NCBI GenBank assembly: GCA_963830495.1
Contig: CAWHMS010000001.1
Coordinates: 62,001-126,000, forward strand
DNA length: 64,000 bases
Source: CAWHMS01 sp963830495
GTDB taxonomy: Bacteria > Actinomycetota > Actinomycetes > Propionibacteriales > Nocardioidaceae
Reading direction: 5' to 3'
Both the position numbers and the translations under genes were made by a program. The notes below the pieces were generated by a model. That model made no database searches and was not told the DNA's origin. It saw only the letters and a program-made list of their open reading frames with translations. This document shows, piece by piece, positions 43,016 through 51,890 of the stretch (its first letter is position 1; each line of letters begins with the position of its first letter).

Positions 43016-44014
43016 ATGAGGATTCGAAGGGTACTGACCCTCGGTCTGGCCGCGGGGGCGCTCGTCCTCGCGGGGTGCAGCACGGGAGATGAAGACAGCG
43101 GCGACGGCGGTGACGGCGGGAACGGTGACGAGGGCTCGACGCCGGCGGCCGCCAGCGACATCCGCATCGACGTGGTCACGCACGCGGCCCCTGGGGACTC
43201 CTTCTGGGACGTCGTCAAGGCCGGCGCCGAGCAGGCGGGTGAGGACTACGGCGTAGACCTGCAGTACAACAGCAGTCCTGATGCGGGAGAACAGAGCACG
43301 CTGATCGACAGCGCTGTGGCGTCTGACACCGACGGACTGGTCATCTCGATGGCCAACCCGGACGGGCTCGAGGCGAGCATCAAGGCCGCCGTCGACGCTG
43401 GCGTCCCGGTCATCACCATCAACTCCGGCATCGACGAGTGGCAGGAGTTCGGCGCGATCACCCACGTCGGCCAGAGCGAGACGATCGCCGGCGAGACCGC
43501 AGGTGAGCAGCTCAACGAAGCCGGGCTGACGAACGTGATCTGCGTCATCCAGGAGGCCGGGAACGTGGGCCTGGAGGAACGGTGCCGGGCAGCGGCCTCG
43601 ACGTTCGAAGGCGACATGGAGAACCTGCAGACCGACAACACCGATCTGGCTGGCTCCCAAGCGACCATCGAGTCAGCGCTGAGTGCTGACGACTCCGTCG
43701 ACGGCATCTTGTCGCTTGGTGGCGACATGTCAGGCGCAGCTGTTCAAGCCGTCGAGGCTTCAGGTAGCGACGTGACGGTGGGCACCTTCGACGTGAACGC
43801 CAATGTGGTGCAGAGCATCATCGACGGCAAACTGCTGTTCGCCATCGACCAGCAGCCCTATGTCCAGGGCTACCTGGGCGTGACCGGCATCTACCTCAAG
43901 CTCATCAACGGCAACGACATCGGCGGCGGCCAGCCCGTGTACTCCGGCCCTGCCGTGATCACCGAAGAGAACGCCGAAGACGTTCTCGAGTTCGCAGGCA
44001 ACGGGACCCGTTGA
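43016..44014 (+). CDS. Sugar ABC transporter substrate-binding lipoprotein
   Basis: A 332-residue lipoprotein. The signal peptide ends in the lipobox LVLAGC (Cys21), a Gly/Asp-rich linker follows, and the rest is a periplasmic-binding-protein type 1 fold (Peripla_BP_4): IDVVTHAAPGDSFWDVVKAG, GLVISMANPDGLEASIKAAV, GVPVITINSG, GTFDVNANVVQSI and AIDQQPYVQGYLG. The family binds ribose, fructose or inositol. Its place in the iol operon makes inositol the likely ligand. AAGGAG lies 8 nt before the ATG. A strong hairpin just downstream should protect this part of the message. Confidence 0.9.
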   Translation: MRIRRVLTLGLAAGALVLAGCSTGDEDSGDGGDGGNGDEGSTPAAASDIRIDVVTHAAPGDSFWDVVKAGAEQAGEDYGVDLQYNSSPDAGEQSTLIDSAVASDTDGLVISMANPDGLEASIKAAVDAGVPVITINSGIDEWQEFGAITHVGQSETIAGETAGEQLNEAGLTNVICVIQEAGNVGLEERCRAAASTFEGDMENLQTDNTDLAGSQATIESALSADDSVDGILSLGGDMSGAAVQAVEASGSDVTVGTFDVNANVVQSIIDGKLLFAIDQQPYVQGYLGVTGIYLKLINGNDIGGGQPVYSGPAVITEENAEDVLEFAGNGTR

Positions 44015-44022
44015 TCTGAGTG

Positions 44023-44058
44023 GCGGCCGAGGCGTCGAGCACACGTCGCCTCGGCCGC
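44023..44058 (+). terminator. 12-bp hairpin between binding protein and permease genes
   Basis: GCGGCCGAGGCG (44023-44034) pairs without mismatch with CGCCTCGGCCGC (44047-44058). No T tract follows and the permease gene starts 30 nt on, so it probably acts as a partial terminator or an RNA-protecting element that keeps the binding protein more abundant than the permease. Confidence 0.65.
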
Positions 44059-44087
44059 TTCAGATCGGCGACCAGGGAAGGAAAATC

Positions 44088-45200
44088 ATGAGCACGAGCA
44101 CAGTGGCCGAGCCTGAGGCCGCCGGGCCCACACCGCCGCAACAGGACGAGCGGGTCGCTCGGTCGCGCGGGTGGACCAAGGTCCTGCGCCGACCCGAGAT
44201 CGGCGCCATGGTCGGCGCCCTCGTCATCTTCTTGTTCTTCGCCACCCAGACCGATGCCTTCGTGGAGCCCGCCGGCGCGAGCACCTGGATCTTCAACGCC
44301 TCGACGATCGGCATCATGGCGGTCGCGGTCGCGATGTTGATGATCGGGGGGGAGTTCGACCTGTCCGCCGGTGCCATGATCGGCACCACGGGTCTCACCA
44401 CCGGCATCTTGATGACGGAGTACCAGACGAACGTCTGGCTCGCGATCGCGATCGCACTGGCGCTGGCACTGGCGATCGGAGCCCTCAACGGCTTCCTCGT
44501 GATGTGGACCAAGCTGCCCAGCTTCATCGTGACGCTCGGCACGTTCTTCGTGCTGCAGGGTGTCAACCTGGCGGTGACGAAGATCCTGATCGACCAGGTG
44601 TCCGTCGTGGGGCTGGCGAATGCGGCGGGATACACCGATGGGAAGCAGTTCTTCGGGTCGTTCGTCGACATCGACATGGACTGGCTGCCGTGGTTGGAGG
44701 GCGACGAACCGAAGACGACGCTGACGATCTACGCGGCCACGTTCTGGTTCCTCGGCGTCACCGCGATCGCGACCTGGGTACTGCTGCGCACCCGGGCGGG
44801 CAACTGGATCTTTGCGGTGGGAGGAGCCCAGCAGAGCGCCCGGCAGGTGGGTGTGCCCGTCCTCAAGACAAAGGTCGGACTCTTCATGACCACTGCGTTC
44901 TGCGGCTGGATGGTGGGCATGCTTAGCCTGTTCAAGACCACCACCGTGCAGAGCACGACCGGAGTCGGCCAGGAGTTTGTCTTCATCATCTGTGCCGTGG
45001 TCGGTGGATGTCTGCTTACTGGTGGCTACGGGTCCGCGATCGGGGCGGCGTTCGGCGCGCTGATCTACGGCATGGTCCAGCAGGGCATCCCACAGCGAGG
45101 GTGGGACAACGACTGGCTGTACGCCTTCCTCGGTGTGCTGCTGCTCGGTGCGGTGCTGGTGAACAACTGGGTGAAGACCAGAGCGGAGGCGCTGAGATGA
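44088..45200 (+). CDS. Sugar ABC transporter permease (RbsC family)
   Basis: A 370-residue integral membrane permease of the BPD_transp_2 family with about ten membrane segments (e.g. FNASTIGIMAVAVAMLMIGG, IAIALALALAIGALNGFLV, FIICAVVGGCLLTGGYGSAI). EFDLSAGAMIGTTGL and GGAQQSARQVGVPV are the usual cytoplasmic contacts of the family. The unusual insert near residues 175-215 (TDGKQFFGSFVDIDMDWLPW) is an extracellular loop. With the lipoprotein and ATPase it forms the operon's importer. GGAAGGAAAATC precedes the ATG; its stop overlaps the ATPase ATG. Confidence 0.9.
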   Translation: MSTSTVAEPEAAGPTPPQQDERVARSRGWTKVLRRPEIGAMVGALVIFLFFATQTDAFVEPAGASTWIFNASTIGIMAVAVAMLMIGGEFDLSAGAMIGTTGLTTGILMTEYQTNVWLAIAIALALALAIGALNGFLVMWTKLPSFIVTLGTFFVLQGVNLAVTKILIDQVSVVGLANAAGYTDGKQFFGSFVDIDMDWLPWLEGDEPKTTLTIYAATFWFLGVTAIATWVLLRTRAGNWIFAVGGAQQSARQVGVPVLKTKVGLFMTTAFCGWMVGMLSLFKTTTVQSTTGVGQEFVFIICAVVGGCLLTGGYGSAIGAAFGALIYGMVQQGIPQRGWDNDWLYAFLGVLLLGAVLVNNWVKTRAEALR

Positions 45201-46174
45201 CTACCGACACGACTGACCGCAGGCTCAACACGGCCGACCTGCCAGACCGGGGCGAGCCGATCATCGAGGTGCGCGACATCGGCAAGAACTACGGCTCGGT
45301 CATTGCGCTCGCCGACGTGACCACGACGGTCAACGCCGGCGAGGTGACCTGCGTGCTGGGCGACAACGGGGCCGGCAAGTCGACGTTCATCAAGATCCTG
45401 GCTGGTGCCCACGAGCACAGCAACGGCGAGTTCGTCGTCGACGGGATCAACCGGCACTTCTCATCTCCGCGGGCTGCGCTTGCACTCGGGATCGCGACGG
45501 TCTATCAGGATCTGGCCGTCGTCCCGTTGATGCCAGTGTGGCGGAACTTCTTCCTCGGTTCGGAGCTCACCAGGGGCTTGGGTCCGCTGCGCCGGCTCGA
45601 CATCGGGGCGATGAAGCGGATCACGAAGGAGGAGCTGGCCGCGATGGGCATCGACCTGCGCGATGTCGACCAGCCGATCGGCACCCTGTCTGGTGGCGAG
45701 CGGCAGTGTGTCGCGATCGCGCGTGCCGTCTACTTCGGCGCGCGGGTGCTGATCCTTGACGAGCCGACGGCTGCCCTGGGCGTGCGGCAGTCGGGTGTGG
45801 TGCTGAAGTACATCGCTGCTGCACGCGACCGTGGACTGGGCGTCATCTTCATCACCCACAACCCGCACCATGCGTATCCCGTGGGTGACCGCTTCATGCT
45901 GCTGCGCCGCGGCCGCAGCATGGGCAACTTCCCGAGGGCGGAGATGACGCTCGACGAGCTGGTGCAGATGATGGCCGGTGGCGCGGAGCTCGAGGCGTTG
46001 AGCCATGAGCTCGCCCGGGAGATGCCGGACTCCGAGATCGCGAAGGTGATGGAAGAGGAGGTGTCCGAGACCCTGCATACGGGTGACCAGCAGCCGGCCG
46101 GGCATCGGGCGGAGCCATCGGCTGCAGCGGCGTCGGACCGACCCCCTCCGGGGAGCGGCGCCAGGCGTGAGTGA
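45197..46174 (+). CDS. Sugar ABC transporter ATP-binding protein (single ATPase domain)
   Basis: A 325-residue ATPase. Walker A is GDNGAGKST, the signature is TLSGGERQCVAIARA, Walker B is VLILDEPTAAL, and the His loop is FITHNPHHAY. It holds one nucleotide-binding domain, not the two of RbsA, so it should act as a homodimer, as FrcA does. The last 60 residues are a low-complexity tail. The next gene starts inside its 3' end. Confidence 0.88.
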   Translation: MTTDTTDRRLNTADLPDRGEPIIEVRDIGKNYGSVIALADVTTTVNAGEVTCVLGDNGAGKSTFIKILAGAHEHSNGEFVVDGINRHFSSPRAALALGIATVYQDLAVVPLMPVWRNFFLGSELTRGLGPLRRLDIGAMKRITKEELAAMGIDLRDVDQPIGTLSGGERQCVAIARAVYFGARVLILDEPTAALGVRQSGVVLKYIAAARDRGLGVIFITHNPHHAYPVGDRFMLLRRGRSMGNFPRAEMTLDELVQMMAGGAELEALSHELAREMPDSEIAKVMEEEVSETLHTGDQQPAGHRAEPSAAAASDRPPPGSGARRE

Positions 46175-47405
46175 GGGTGGCGGTTCGACAGCGGACCACT
46201 CCGAAGGATCAACGCACGGCCCGGCGGGTTCCGATGGGTCGACGCCAGGTGACGTGGGCGTAGCAGTCGTCGGGTTCGGCTGGATGGGACAGGTGCACTC
46301 GCGTGCCTGGATCCGCCTGCTCCAGCACTACCCGGACAGTCCCTTGCGCCCGCGGCTCGTCGCTGTCGCCGACCCTGAGCCGGAGCGGCGGCGCCAGGCC
46401 CAGTCGGCATACGGCTATCGACATGCCTACGCCGACTGGCGGGATCTGCTCGAGCGGGACGATGTCGATGTCGTCAGCGTCTGCGGGCCGAACTTCGTAC
46501 ACGCGGAGATCGGCACTGCCGTCGCCGAGTCCGGTCGCCACCTCTGGATCGAGAAGCCGGCCGGGCGGAGTCTCCCCGACACCGAGCGGATCGCGACAGC
46601 GGTCGAGAAAGCCGGGGTGATGTCCGCGGTCGGCTTCAACTACCGCAACGTTCCCGCCGTCGCGCTCGCCCGCTCACTCGTCGCGTCCGGGCGGGTGGGC
46701 GAGGTGGAGACCGTGACGGTGGCGCTGCTCGCTGACTACTCGGCACATCCGGAAGGGGTGTTGTCCTGGCGGTTCGACACCGAGCAGGCTGGCTCCGGGG
46801 TGCTGGGCGACCTCGCCAGCCATGGCTTCGATCTGGCCCGGTACGTCGCGGGCGAGCAGACGGGTCTGATCACCGAGCTGGTGGCCGATCAGTCGACGTT
46901 CATCCCGCACCGTCCGGTCGTCACGGACGCCGCCATCTCACGTTTCGCCCGAGGTGGTGAAGAGCTCGGCTGGGTGGGCAACGAGGACCACGCGGCGGCG
47001 CTGCTGCGCTTCGACTCCGGTGCCCGCGGACACCTGGAGGTGTCCCGCGTGGCCGTCGGTGAGCAGTGCAGCTACCGACTGGAGGTCAGGGGGACCAAGG
47101 GCGCGGTGCAGTGGGACTTCAGGCGGATGGGAGAACTGCAGGTGTGCACCGACCAGGACTACCAGGATGCCGCGTGGCAGACCCACTTCGTGACGCCGGC
47201 CGACGGGGAGCTGGGGGTCTTCCAGCCCAGTGCCGGGGTCGCCATGGGCTATGACGACCTCAAGGTCGTCGAGGCCCGCCGGCTGATCGAGTCGGTGGCT
47301 ACCGGAACCCCGATCGGTGCCACGATCCACGACGCTGTCGCGGCCGCTGCACTTGTCGACGCCATGATTCGTTCCTTCAGCGAGAGGCAGTGGGTCGCAC
47401 CATGA
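46167..47405 (+). CDS. Gfo/Idh/MocA-family oxidoreductase
   Basis: A 412-residue NAD(P)-dependent dehydrogenase. After a Ser/Gly-rich N terminus (about 30 residues) comes the Rossmann site VAVVGFGWMGQVHSRAW, then GRHLWIEKPAGRSLPDTERI with the catalytic-motif Lys, GFNYRNVPAV, and the C-terminal alpha/beta domain with GDLASHGFDLARYV (His of the active site). It may oxidise scyllo-inositol, pinitol-derived or other inositol isomers. GTG 46167 is the start that clears the ATPase stop by overlap. Confidence 0.85.
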   Translation: MSEGGGSTADHSEGSTHGPAGSDGSTPGDVGVAVVGFGWMGQVHSRAWIRLLQHYPDSPLRPRLVAVADPEPERRRQAQSAYGYRHAYADWRDLLERDDVDVVSVCGPNFVHAEIGTAVAESGRHLWIEKPAGRSLPDTERIATAVEKAGVMSAVGFNYRNVPAVALARSLVASGRVGEVETVTVALLADYSAHPEGVLSWRFDTEQAGSGVLGDLASHGFDLARYVAGEQTGLITELVADQSTFIPHRPVVTDAAISRFARGGEELGWVGNEDHAAALLRFDSGARGHLEVSRVAVGEQCSYRLEVRGTKGAVQWDFRRMGELQVCTDQDYQDAAWQTHFVTPADGELGVFQPSAGVAMGYDDLKVVEARRLIESVATGTPIGATIHDAVAAAALVDAMIRSFSERQWVAP

Positions 47406-48403
47406 AGCAGCAGACAGTGCGAGTCGGGGTCATCGGCGCCGGCGCGATGGGCGCGTCGCACGCCCAGATGCTGGCCGACTGGGTGCCTGGCGCCGAGGTG
47501 GTGGCCATCTACGACGCAGACCCCGCCACGGCCGAGCAGGTTGCCGGGCTCGTCGGCGCCGATGCGACCGAGTCCGGTTCGGCGCTGATCTCCTCGGCAG
47601 GCATCGATGCGGTGCTGATCGCCGCGCCGGACCCCCTGCACGAGGAGCTGGCCTTGGCGTGCCTTGCGGCCGGCAAGCCCACTCTCTGCGAAAAGCCGTT
47701 GGCCACGTCGGTCTCGGGGTCGCGCCGGGTGGTCGAGGCGGAGGTTGCACTCGGGAAGCGACTGCTGCAGGTCGGCTTCATGCGCCGCTTCGACCCCGCG
47801 TACGTCGAACTCCGGGCTGCCGTGCACGACGGCACTATCGGGAGCCCCCGGGTGGTGCACTGCCTGCACCGAAACGCCCAGGCCCACCCCGCCGCCAGCT
47901 CCGAGGGTGTCCTCGTGAACTCTATGATCCACGAGTTCGACTGTGTTCCCTGGCTGCTCGACGATCCGCTGGGCGCGGTGACGGTGTACAGCCCGAGGGT
48001 GGATGCCGAGCTCCAGGACGTCCAGGTTGCCGTGCTGGAGACACGGAGTGGCTCGATTGCCACCGTGGAGGTCTTCGTCAACGCCGACTACGGCTACGAC
48101 GTCCACACCGAGGTCGTCGGGACTGCCGGCACGGTGTCGCTGACGCCGCCGTACGGCATCAGCGCGCGACGGCAAAACATGGACGGCAGGGTGGTGAGCT
48201 CGGACTTCGTCGCACGCTTCGTCGACGCTTACCGCATCGAGCTTGCAGAGTGGGTTTCTGGCGTGCGCTCCGGTGCGAGGCCGCAGCCCTCGGCCTGGGA
48301 CGGACACGTCGCCAACCTGGCGGCCTTCGCCGGTGTGGACTCGCTGCGCGGGGGCGGCCGGGTCGAGGTGCCGGCCGACCCCCGACCGTCGCTCTACGCA
48401 TGA
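47402..48403 (+). CDS. iolG: Inositol 2-dehydrogenase (Gfo/Idh/MocA family)
   Basis: A 333-residue enzyme that oxidises myo-inositol at C2 to scyllo-inosose with NAD, the first step of the pathway. VGVIGAGAMGASHAQML is the nucleotide site, LCEKPLATSVSGSRRVVEAE has the EKP motif with catalytic Lys, QVGFMRRFDPAYVEL and NSMIHEFDCVPWLL carry the active-site Asp and His residues of inositol dehydrogenases. ATG overlaps the preceding stop. It is last in the operon although it works first, and no clear terminator follows. Confidence 0.87.
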   Translation: MKQQTVRVGVIGAGAMGASHAQMLADWVPGAEVVAIYDADPATAEQVAGLVGADATESGSALISSAGIDAVLIAAPDPLHEELALACLAAGKPTLCEKPLATSVSGSRRVVEAEVALGKRLLQVGFMRRFDPAYVELRAAVHDGTIGSPRVVHCLHRNAQAHPAASSEGVLVNSMIHEFDCVPWLLDDPLGAVTVYSPRVDAELQDVQVAVLETRSGSIATVEVFVNADYGYDVHTEVVGTAGTVSLTPPYGISARRQNMDGRVVSSDFVARFVDAYRIELAEWVSGVRSGARPQPSAWDGHVANLAAFAGVDSLRGGGRVEVPADPRPSLYA

Positions 48404-48506
48404 CTCACGCGCTGGTGACGCGAGGCGGGTCTGCCCGGCCGCTCGACGATCGTTGCCCGGCGTAGGGTTTGGAGGCCAGCAGACCACCGGCACGGGAGGA
48501 GCGACG

Positions 48507-48884
48507 ATGCGTCGGCGTGCCGCTCGTGTTGCTGCTGCCCTGGGGTGCTGCCTGCTGATCGCAGGCTGCAGCCGGTCGTTGCCGGCGGACAATGTCGAGC
48601 AAGAGCTCGAGCGGCAGCTGTCGACGCAGGACTTCGTCCCCGACGTCAGCTGCCCTGAGGACCTTTCGGGTGAGGTCGGCGCCACCATCGTCTGCCGGAG
48701 CACCCTCGCTGACGGGATCGCCATCGACATCACCGTCATGGCCACCGAGGTCGACGGTGACCAGGTGCGCTACGAGTTCGAGGTGGCCCCGCAGGATCCC
48801 GACGACCTCGACGACCTCGACACGAATCAACCGGGGCCGGTCAGTCCCGCGCCGGGAGAGCCGTCTGCTGACAGTTCGCCCTGA
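48507..48884 (+). CDS. Small DUF4333-type lipoprotein
   Basis: A 125-residue lipoprotein. The signal peptide ends in LLIAGC (Cys21), a helix follows (VEQELERQLSTQDFVPDVSC), and SCPEDLSGEVGATIVCRSTL with two Cys fits the DUF4333 pattern of actinobacterial small lipoproteins. The tail is acidic and Pro/Ser-rich. GGGAGGAG lies 5-6 nt before the ATG. Its role at the outer face of the membrane is unknown. It lies apart from the iol operon. Confidence 0.82.
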   Translation: MRRRAARVAAALGCCLLIAGCSRSLPADNVEQELERQLSTQDFVPDVSCPEDLSGEVGATIVCRSTLADGIAIDITVMATEVDGDQVRYEFEVAPQDPDDLDDLDTNQPGPVSPAPGEPSADSSP

Positions 48885-49117
48885 TCAGTGGTCAGCCCCC
48901 GGTCTGCTGTGGTCGCCCGGCCCAATGAGCTCTGGTCATCCGGCTGCCGGTCTACCTTCACGTGCTGGATGCATCTTCACCTCCTGAATGACCGGGTCAA
49001 TAGCCGTTATGCGTTTTTTGCCCCGTCACTCACGCGGTGGAGGTGCAGTCGCGCGGAGGAGTGCAGGCACGGGGGTGCGTACGGCGGCGGGCGTGCGCTG
49101 GCGACTGCTGCCGTGCG
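48885..49117. other. 233-bp gap with no gene seen
   Basis: The gap separates a plus-strand gene from a minus-strand one. A short patch of low GC at about 48990-49025 (GTCAATAGCC, GCGTTTTTTG) stands out. No repeat, RNA or terminator fits clearly. Confidence 0.5.
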
Positions 49118-50368
49118 TCAGAGGCGCTTGTAGTCGGGGACCAGCTCCAGCGCGAGCTGCTCGAGGAAGAGGCCCACGTCGGTGACGATGCCGCGCGCCT
49201 GCGAGGAGCCGCGGTCGGCCAGCTTCGTGACCGTCGCCGGGTTGATGTCGACACACACCAGCGGGATGGAGGCGGGCATGATGTTGCCCGTCGCCACCGA
49301 GTGCAGCATGGTCGCCACCATGAGGCAGAAGCCGACGTCCGTCAGCTGTGCCCGCATGGCGCGCTGGCCCTCCAGCACGTCGGTGTAGACGTCGGGCAAC
49401 GGGCCGTCGTCGCGGACCGACCCCACCAGCACGAAGTCCTTCCCCTGCAGCACCATCGCGTGCATGATCCCGCTGGTGAGCACACCCTGCTCGACGGCGG
49501 CGGCGATCGACCCGGCCTTCCGAATCGTGTTGAGCGCACGGATGTGGTGCTCGTGCCCGTGCTCGACACCGCGCCCCATGGCCAGGTCGACGCCCAACGA
49601 GGTGCCGTAGAGCGCGGACTCGATGTCATGGGTGGCGAGTGCGTTGCCGGCGAAGAGTACGTCGACGTACCCCTCGTTGACGAGCGCTACCATGGCCGGG
49701 GCTGCGCCGGTGTGGACCACACCGGGTCCGCCGACCCACAGCACCTTCTTGCCGGCAGCCCGCGCCTCCCGCATCCCTTCGGCGACCTGCCGGACGAGCA
49801 GTGCCTGGGGTTTCTCGCTGGACACGTCGGACTCCATGAAGCCGAACATCTCCTGCTCGACACCGCCCGCGGGTGTCGGAGTCGTGACCCTGATCCCGAA
49901 GACGCCGCACACCACCCCCATGCCCGCCTGCACGTCGGACATCGGCAGCGTGGAGACCCGGATGCCGTCGGCGGACCTGTCGACGATCAGCCCACAGTCC
50001 ATCTCGGGGTTGTCCACCGTGTGCCAGCGGCCGTCGATCCGCACCCGGGTCTCCAGGTTGGTCGTCGAGTAGAACCCGTCGGGGAAGACTCCGTCGAGCT
50101 CCGCTGCCACCACGGTGGCCTCGCCCGGGTCGGTGAGGTTGACCCCGCGCGTCTGCAGCTGCATGAGTATCCGCTGCAGGCGGTCCTCGTCGTCGGCCGT
50201 GACCAGCACCCGTGCGTAGGAGGTGTCGTGGGACTCGTGCCCGACCTCGATCTTCTCGACCAGGTGGTCGCCGCCGTACTCGCGAATGTCGTTGAGGACG
50301 CGGGAGAGGATGCCGCTGTCCATCAGATGGCCGGTGATCTCGACCGTCTCACTGGCGTTGTCACTCAT
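49118..50368 (-). CDS. TIGR00300-family (LOR/SDH domain) protein, possible ornithine cyclodeaminase
   Basis: A 416-residue protein of the LOR/SDH bifunctional-enzyme conserved domain type. Residues 5-115 form the N-terminal LOR domain (VEITGHLMDSGILSRVLNDI); the rest has a Rossmann-like part with VLWVGGPGVVHTGAAPAM, ALVNEGYVDVLFAGNALATH, and GKDFVLVGSVRDDGPLPDVY. Related domains in cyanobacterial AgrE/ArgZ and in archaea turn ornithine into proline with NAD. Whether this one does so is an inference. It stands alone with no arginine genes near. The start ATG 50368 has TAGCCT 7 nt before it. Confidence 0.75.
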   Translation of the reverse strand: MSDNASETVEITGHLMDSGILSRVLNDIREYGGDHLVEKIEVGHESHDTSYARVLVTADDEDRLQRILMQLQTRGVNLTDPGEATVVAAELDGVFPDGFYSTTNLETRVRIDGRWHTVDNPEMDCGLIVDRSADGIRVSTLPMSDVQAGMGVVCGVFGIRVTTPTPAGGVEQEMFGFMESDVSSEKPQALLVRQVAEGMREARAAGKKVLWVGGPGVVHTGAAPAMVALVNEGYVDVLFAGNALATHDIESALYGTSLGVDLAMGRGVEHGHEHHIRALNTIRKAGSIAAAVEQGVLTSGIMHAMVLQGKDFVLVGSVRDDGPLPDVYTDVLEGQRAMRAQLTDVGFCLMVATMLHSVATGNIMPASIPLVCVDINPATVTKLADRGSSQARGIVTDVGLFLEQLALELVPDYKRL

Positions 50369-50375
50369 GGCGCAC

Positions 50376-50381
50376 AGGCTA
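50376..50381 (-). promoter_or_regulatory. -10 hexamer TAGCCT, leaderless start of the TIGR00300 gene
   Basis: TAGCCT lies 7 nt before the ATG at 50368 on the minus strand, without a Shine-Dalgarno. Confidence 0.45.
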
Positions 50382-50398
50382 GGGCATCCCGTGACCGG

Positions 50399-51136
50399 TC
50401 AGACGACGGCGCCGTCGTCCCAGCCGGAGTCTTCGTCGTCGCCGCCCATCATCACCACGAGCGCGACGAAACCGACCACGAAACCCCCGACGGCCAGTGT
50501 CGACAACCACGCCGGCAGGTGCAGTCCGAAGAGCACCGAGACGAGCAGCAGCAGCGGTCCGCCGACCACGCCGAGCCAGGCCACCTGCTTGCGCGGCTCG
50601 AGATGGGGGAGCGGCGGGGGCGGCGGCGGCACGAACGCCTCCGCCCCGTCGTCGGGTGCGGGCGTCGTGGGGGTCGGGTGGGGCGCCTCGTCGTCTGCCT
50701 GGGTACGTCGTCGGACCGCGTCGTCGTACCCCATCTCGTCAGAGCGGTCCTCAGCGTCGCCCGCGACGGTCGCGGACTCGTCGGCGTCCGAGACGTCCTC
50801 GGTCGAGGGCCACGGCGCCTCGCCGTGCCGGGGCTGGTCGTATCCCGACACGATCTGAGCCCAGGCGAGATCCTCACTCGTCGTGTCGATCTCGTCGTTG
50901 AGACCCGTGAGCAGCTCGTTGGCCGCGTCGGTGAAGGCGACGTCGACGTACAGCCGATCGCGCACCTCGGTGCGGAATTCCGGCCGCTCGAACGCCCCGG
51001 TCGACGACGTCTCGACCGGTGTCACGTAGGCGGCCACGCCGTGCTGCTTGAGCTCGTCGAGGAGAGGAGAGACGATGCGTGGGTCGATGTCGGCGATCGG
51101 GGTGTAGGCCGCGGCGGTGAGTCCGTTAGAGCGCAT
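50399..51136 (-). CDS. Conserved membrane protein with cytoplasmic N-terminal domain (DUF308-like)
   Basis: A 245-residue protein. The first 95 residues are a folded alpha/beta domain (ADIDPRIVSPLLDELKQHGV, AAYVTPVETS, RDRLYVDVAF) that resembles a small ferredoxin-like or DUF2007-like unit. A long acidic and proline-rich linker (about 95-180, including a run of seven prolines) leads to two membrane helices (VVGGPLLLLVSVLFGLHL; LAVGGFVVGFVALVVMMG) and an acidic end. Function unknown. It overlaps the esterase gene by 11 nt, so the two form one unit. Confidence 0.7.
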   Translation of the reverse strand: MRSNGLTAAAYTPIADIDPRIVSPLLDELKQHGVAAYVTPVETSSTGAFERPEFRTEVRDRLYVDVAFTDAANELLTGLNDEIDTTSEDLAWAQIVSGYDQPRHGEAPWPSTEDVSDADESATVAGDAEDRSDEMGYDDAVRRRTQADDEAPHPTPTTPAPDDGAEAFVPPPPPPLPHLEPRKQVAWLGVVGGPLLLLVSVLFGLHLPAWLSTLAVGGFVVGFVALVVMMGGDDEDSGWDDGAVV

Positions 51137-51890
51137 CGTCTTCGACCGTCGAGTGTTTGCGGATGAACTCCAGCGACCCCTCGACGATCGCCGGGGCGTC
51201 GTTGTCGAGCGTGGCGACGTGGTAGCTGTCGTCGAGCACCCGCTCGGTCACGTCGCGCGACGACACGCGCTGGATGATCAGCTGTGACGAGAGCGGCTCG
51301 ACGATGTGGTCTTCGACGGAGCGGAAGACCATCAGCGGCGCCGTCACCTTGGCCAGGTCGTCACGCGTCTGACGCCACAACTCGCGCTGAGAGTCCAGTG
51401 CGAGCAGCGGGGTGCGGTCATAGGCGTGCTCGGTGACACCTTGCTTCTTGATGTCGCCACCGATCGCTGCGACTGAGGCACGGATCCGTTTCAGCACCGG
51501 CAGGGTGAGCAGCGCCTTGCGCTCGGAGATGACGATCGGGTTGACGAGGACGAGCCCGGCGACATCGGAGTCGCGCTCCTCGGCGAGCCGCAGTGCGAGG
51601 CAGCCACCCATCGAGAGGCCGGCGACGAAGACCTCGTCGCAGCGGTCGGTCAGCAGGCTCAGGCATCGATCGGCTTCGGCGTACCAGTCGTGCCACCGGG
51701 TCAGGTTGAGCTCCTGCCAACGCGTGCCGTGGCCGGGCAGCCGGGGCAGCTCGACGGCGTACCCCTCGGCGGCGGCGGCTTCGGCCCAGGGACGCATGCT
51801 GGCCGGGCTACCGGTGAAACCGTGCAGGAGCAGCATCCCGACGCGGCCGCCCTCGACGCTGAACGGTGTGGCGTGCGGATCGATCGGCAC
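51126..51890 (-). CDS. Alpha/beta hydrolase, carboxylesterase (Est30-like)
   Basis: A 254-residue serine hydrolase. GMLLLHGFTGSPASMRPWAE has the oxyanion HGF, VAGLSMGGCLALRLA the nucleophile Ser93, FRSVEDHIVE the Asp and DDSYHVATLD the His. The order and spacing fit the small carboxylesterase/monoacylglycerol lipase group of Bacillus Est30. GTG start at 51890 follows GGGAG by 7 nt. Together with the acyltransferase in the opposite direction it suggests lipid turnover, but the true ester is unknown. Confidence 0.85.
   Translation of the reverse strand: MPIDPHATPFSVEGGRVGMLLLHGFTGSPASMRPWAEAAAAEGYAVELPRLPGHGTRWQELNLTRWHDWYAEADRCLSLLTDRCDEVFVAGLSMGGCLALRLAEERDSDVAGLVLVNPIVISERKALLTLPVLKRIRASVAAIGGDIKKQGVTEHAYDRTPLLALDSQRELWRQTRDDLAKVTAPLMVFRSVEDHIVEPLSSQLIIQRVSSRDVTERVLDDSYHVATLDNDAPAIVEGSLEFIRKHSTVEDDAL

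Noticed and set aside
49037..51166. 709-codon plus-strand open frame
   Set aside because: It spans the antisense of the TIGR00300 and membrane protein genes and has only low-complexity His/Arg/Asp sequence.
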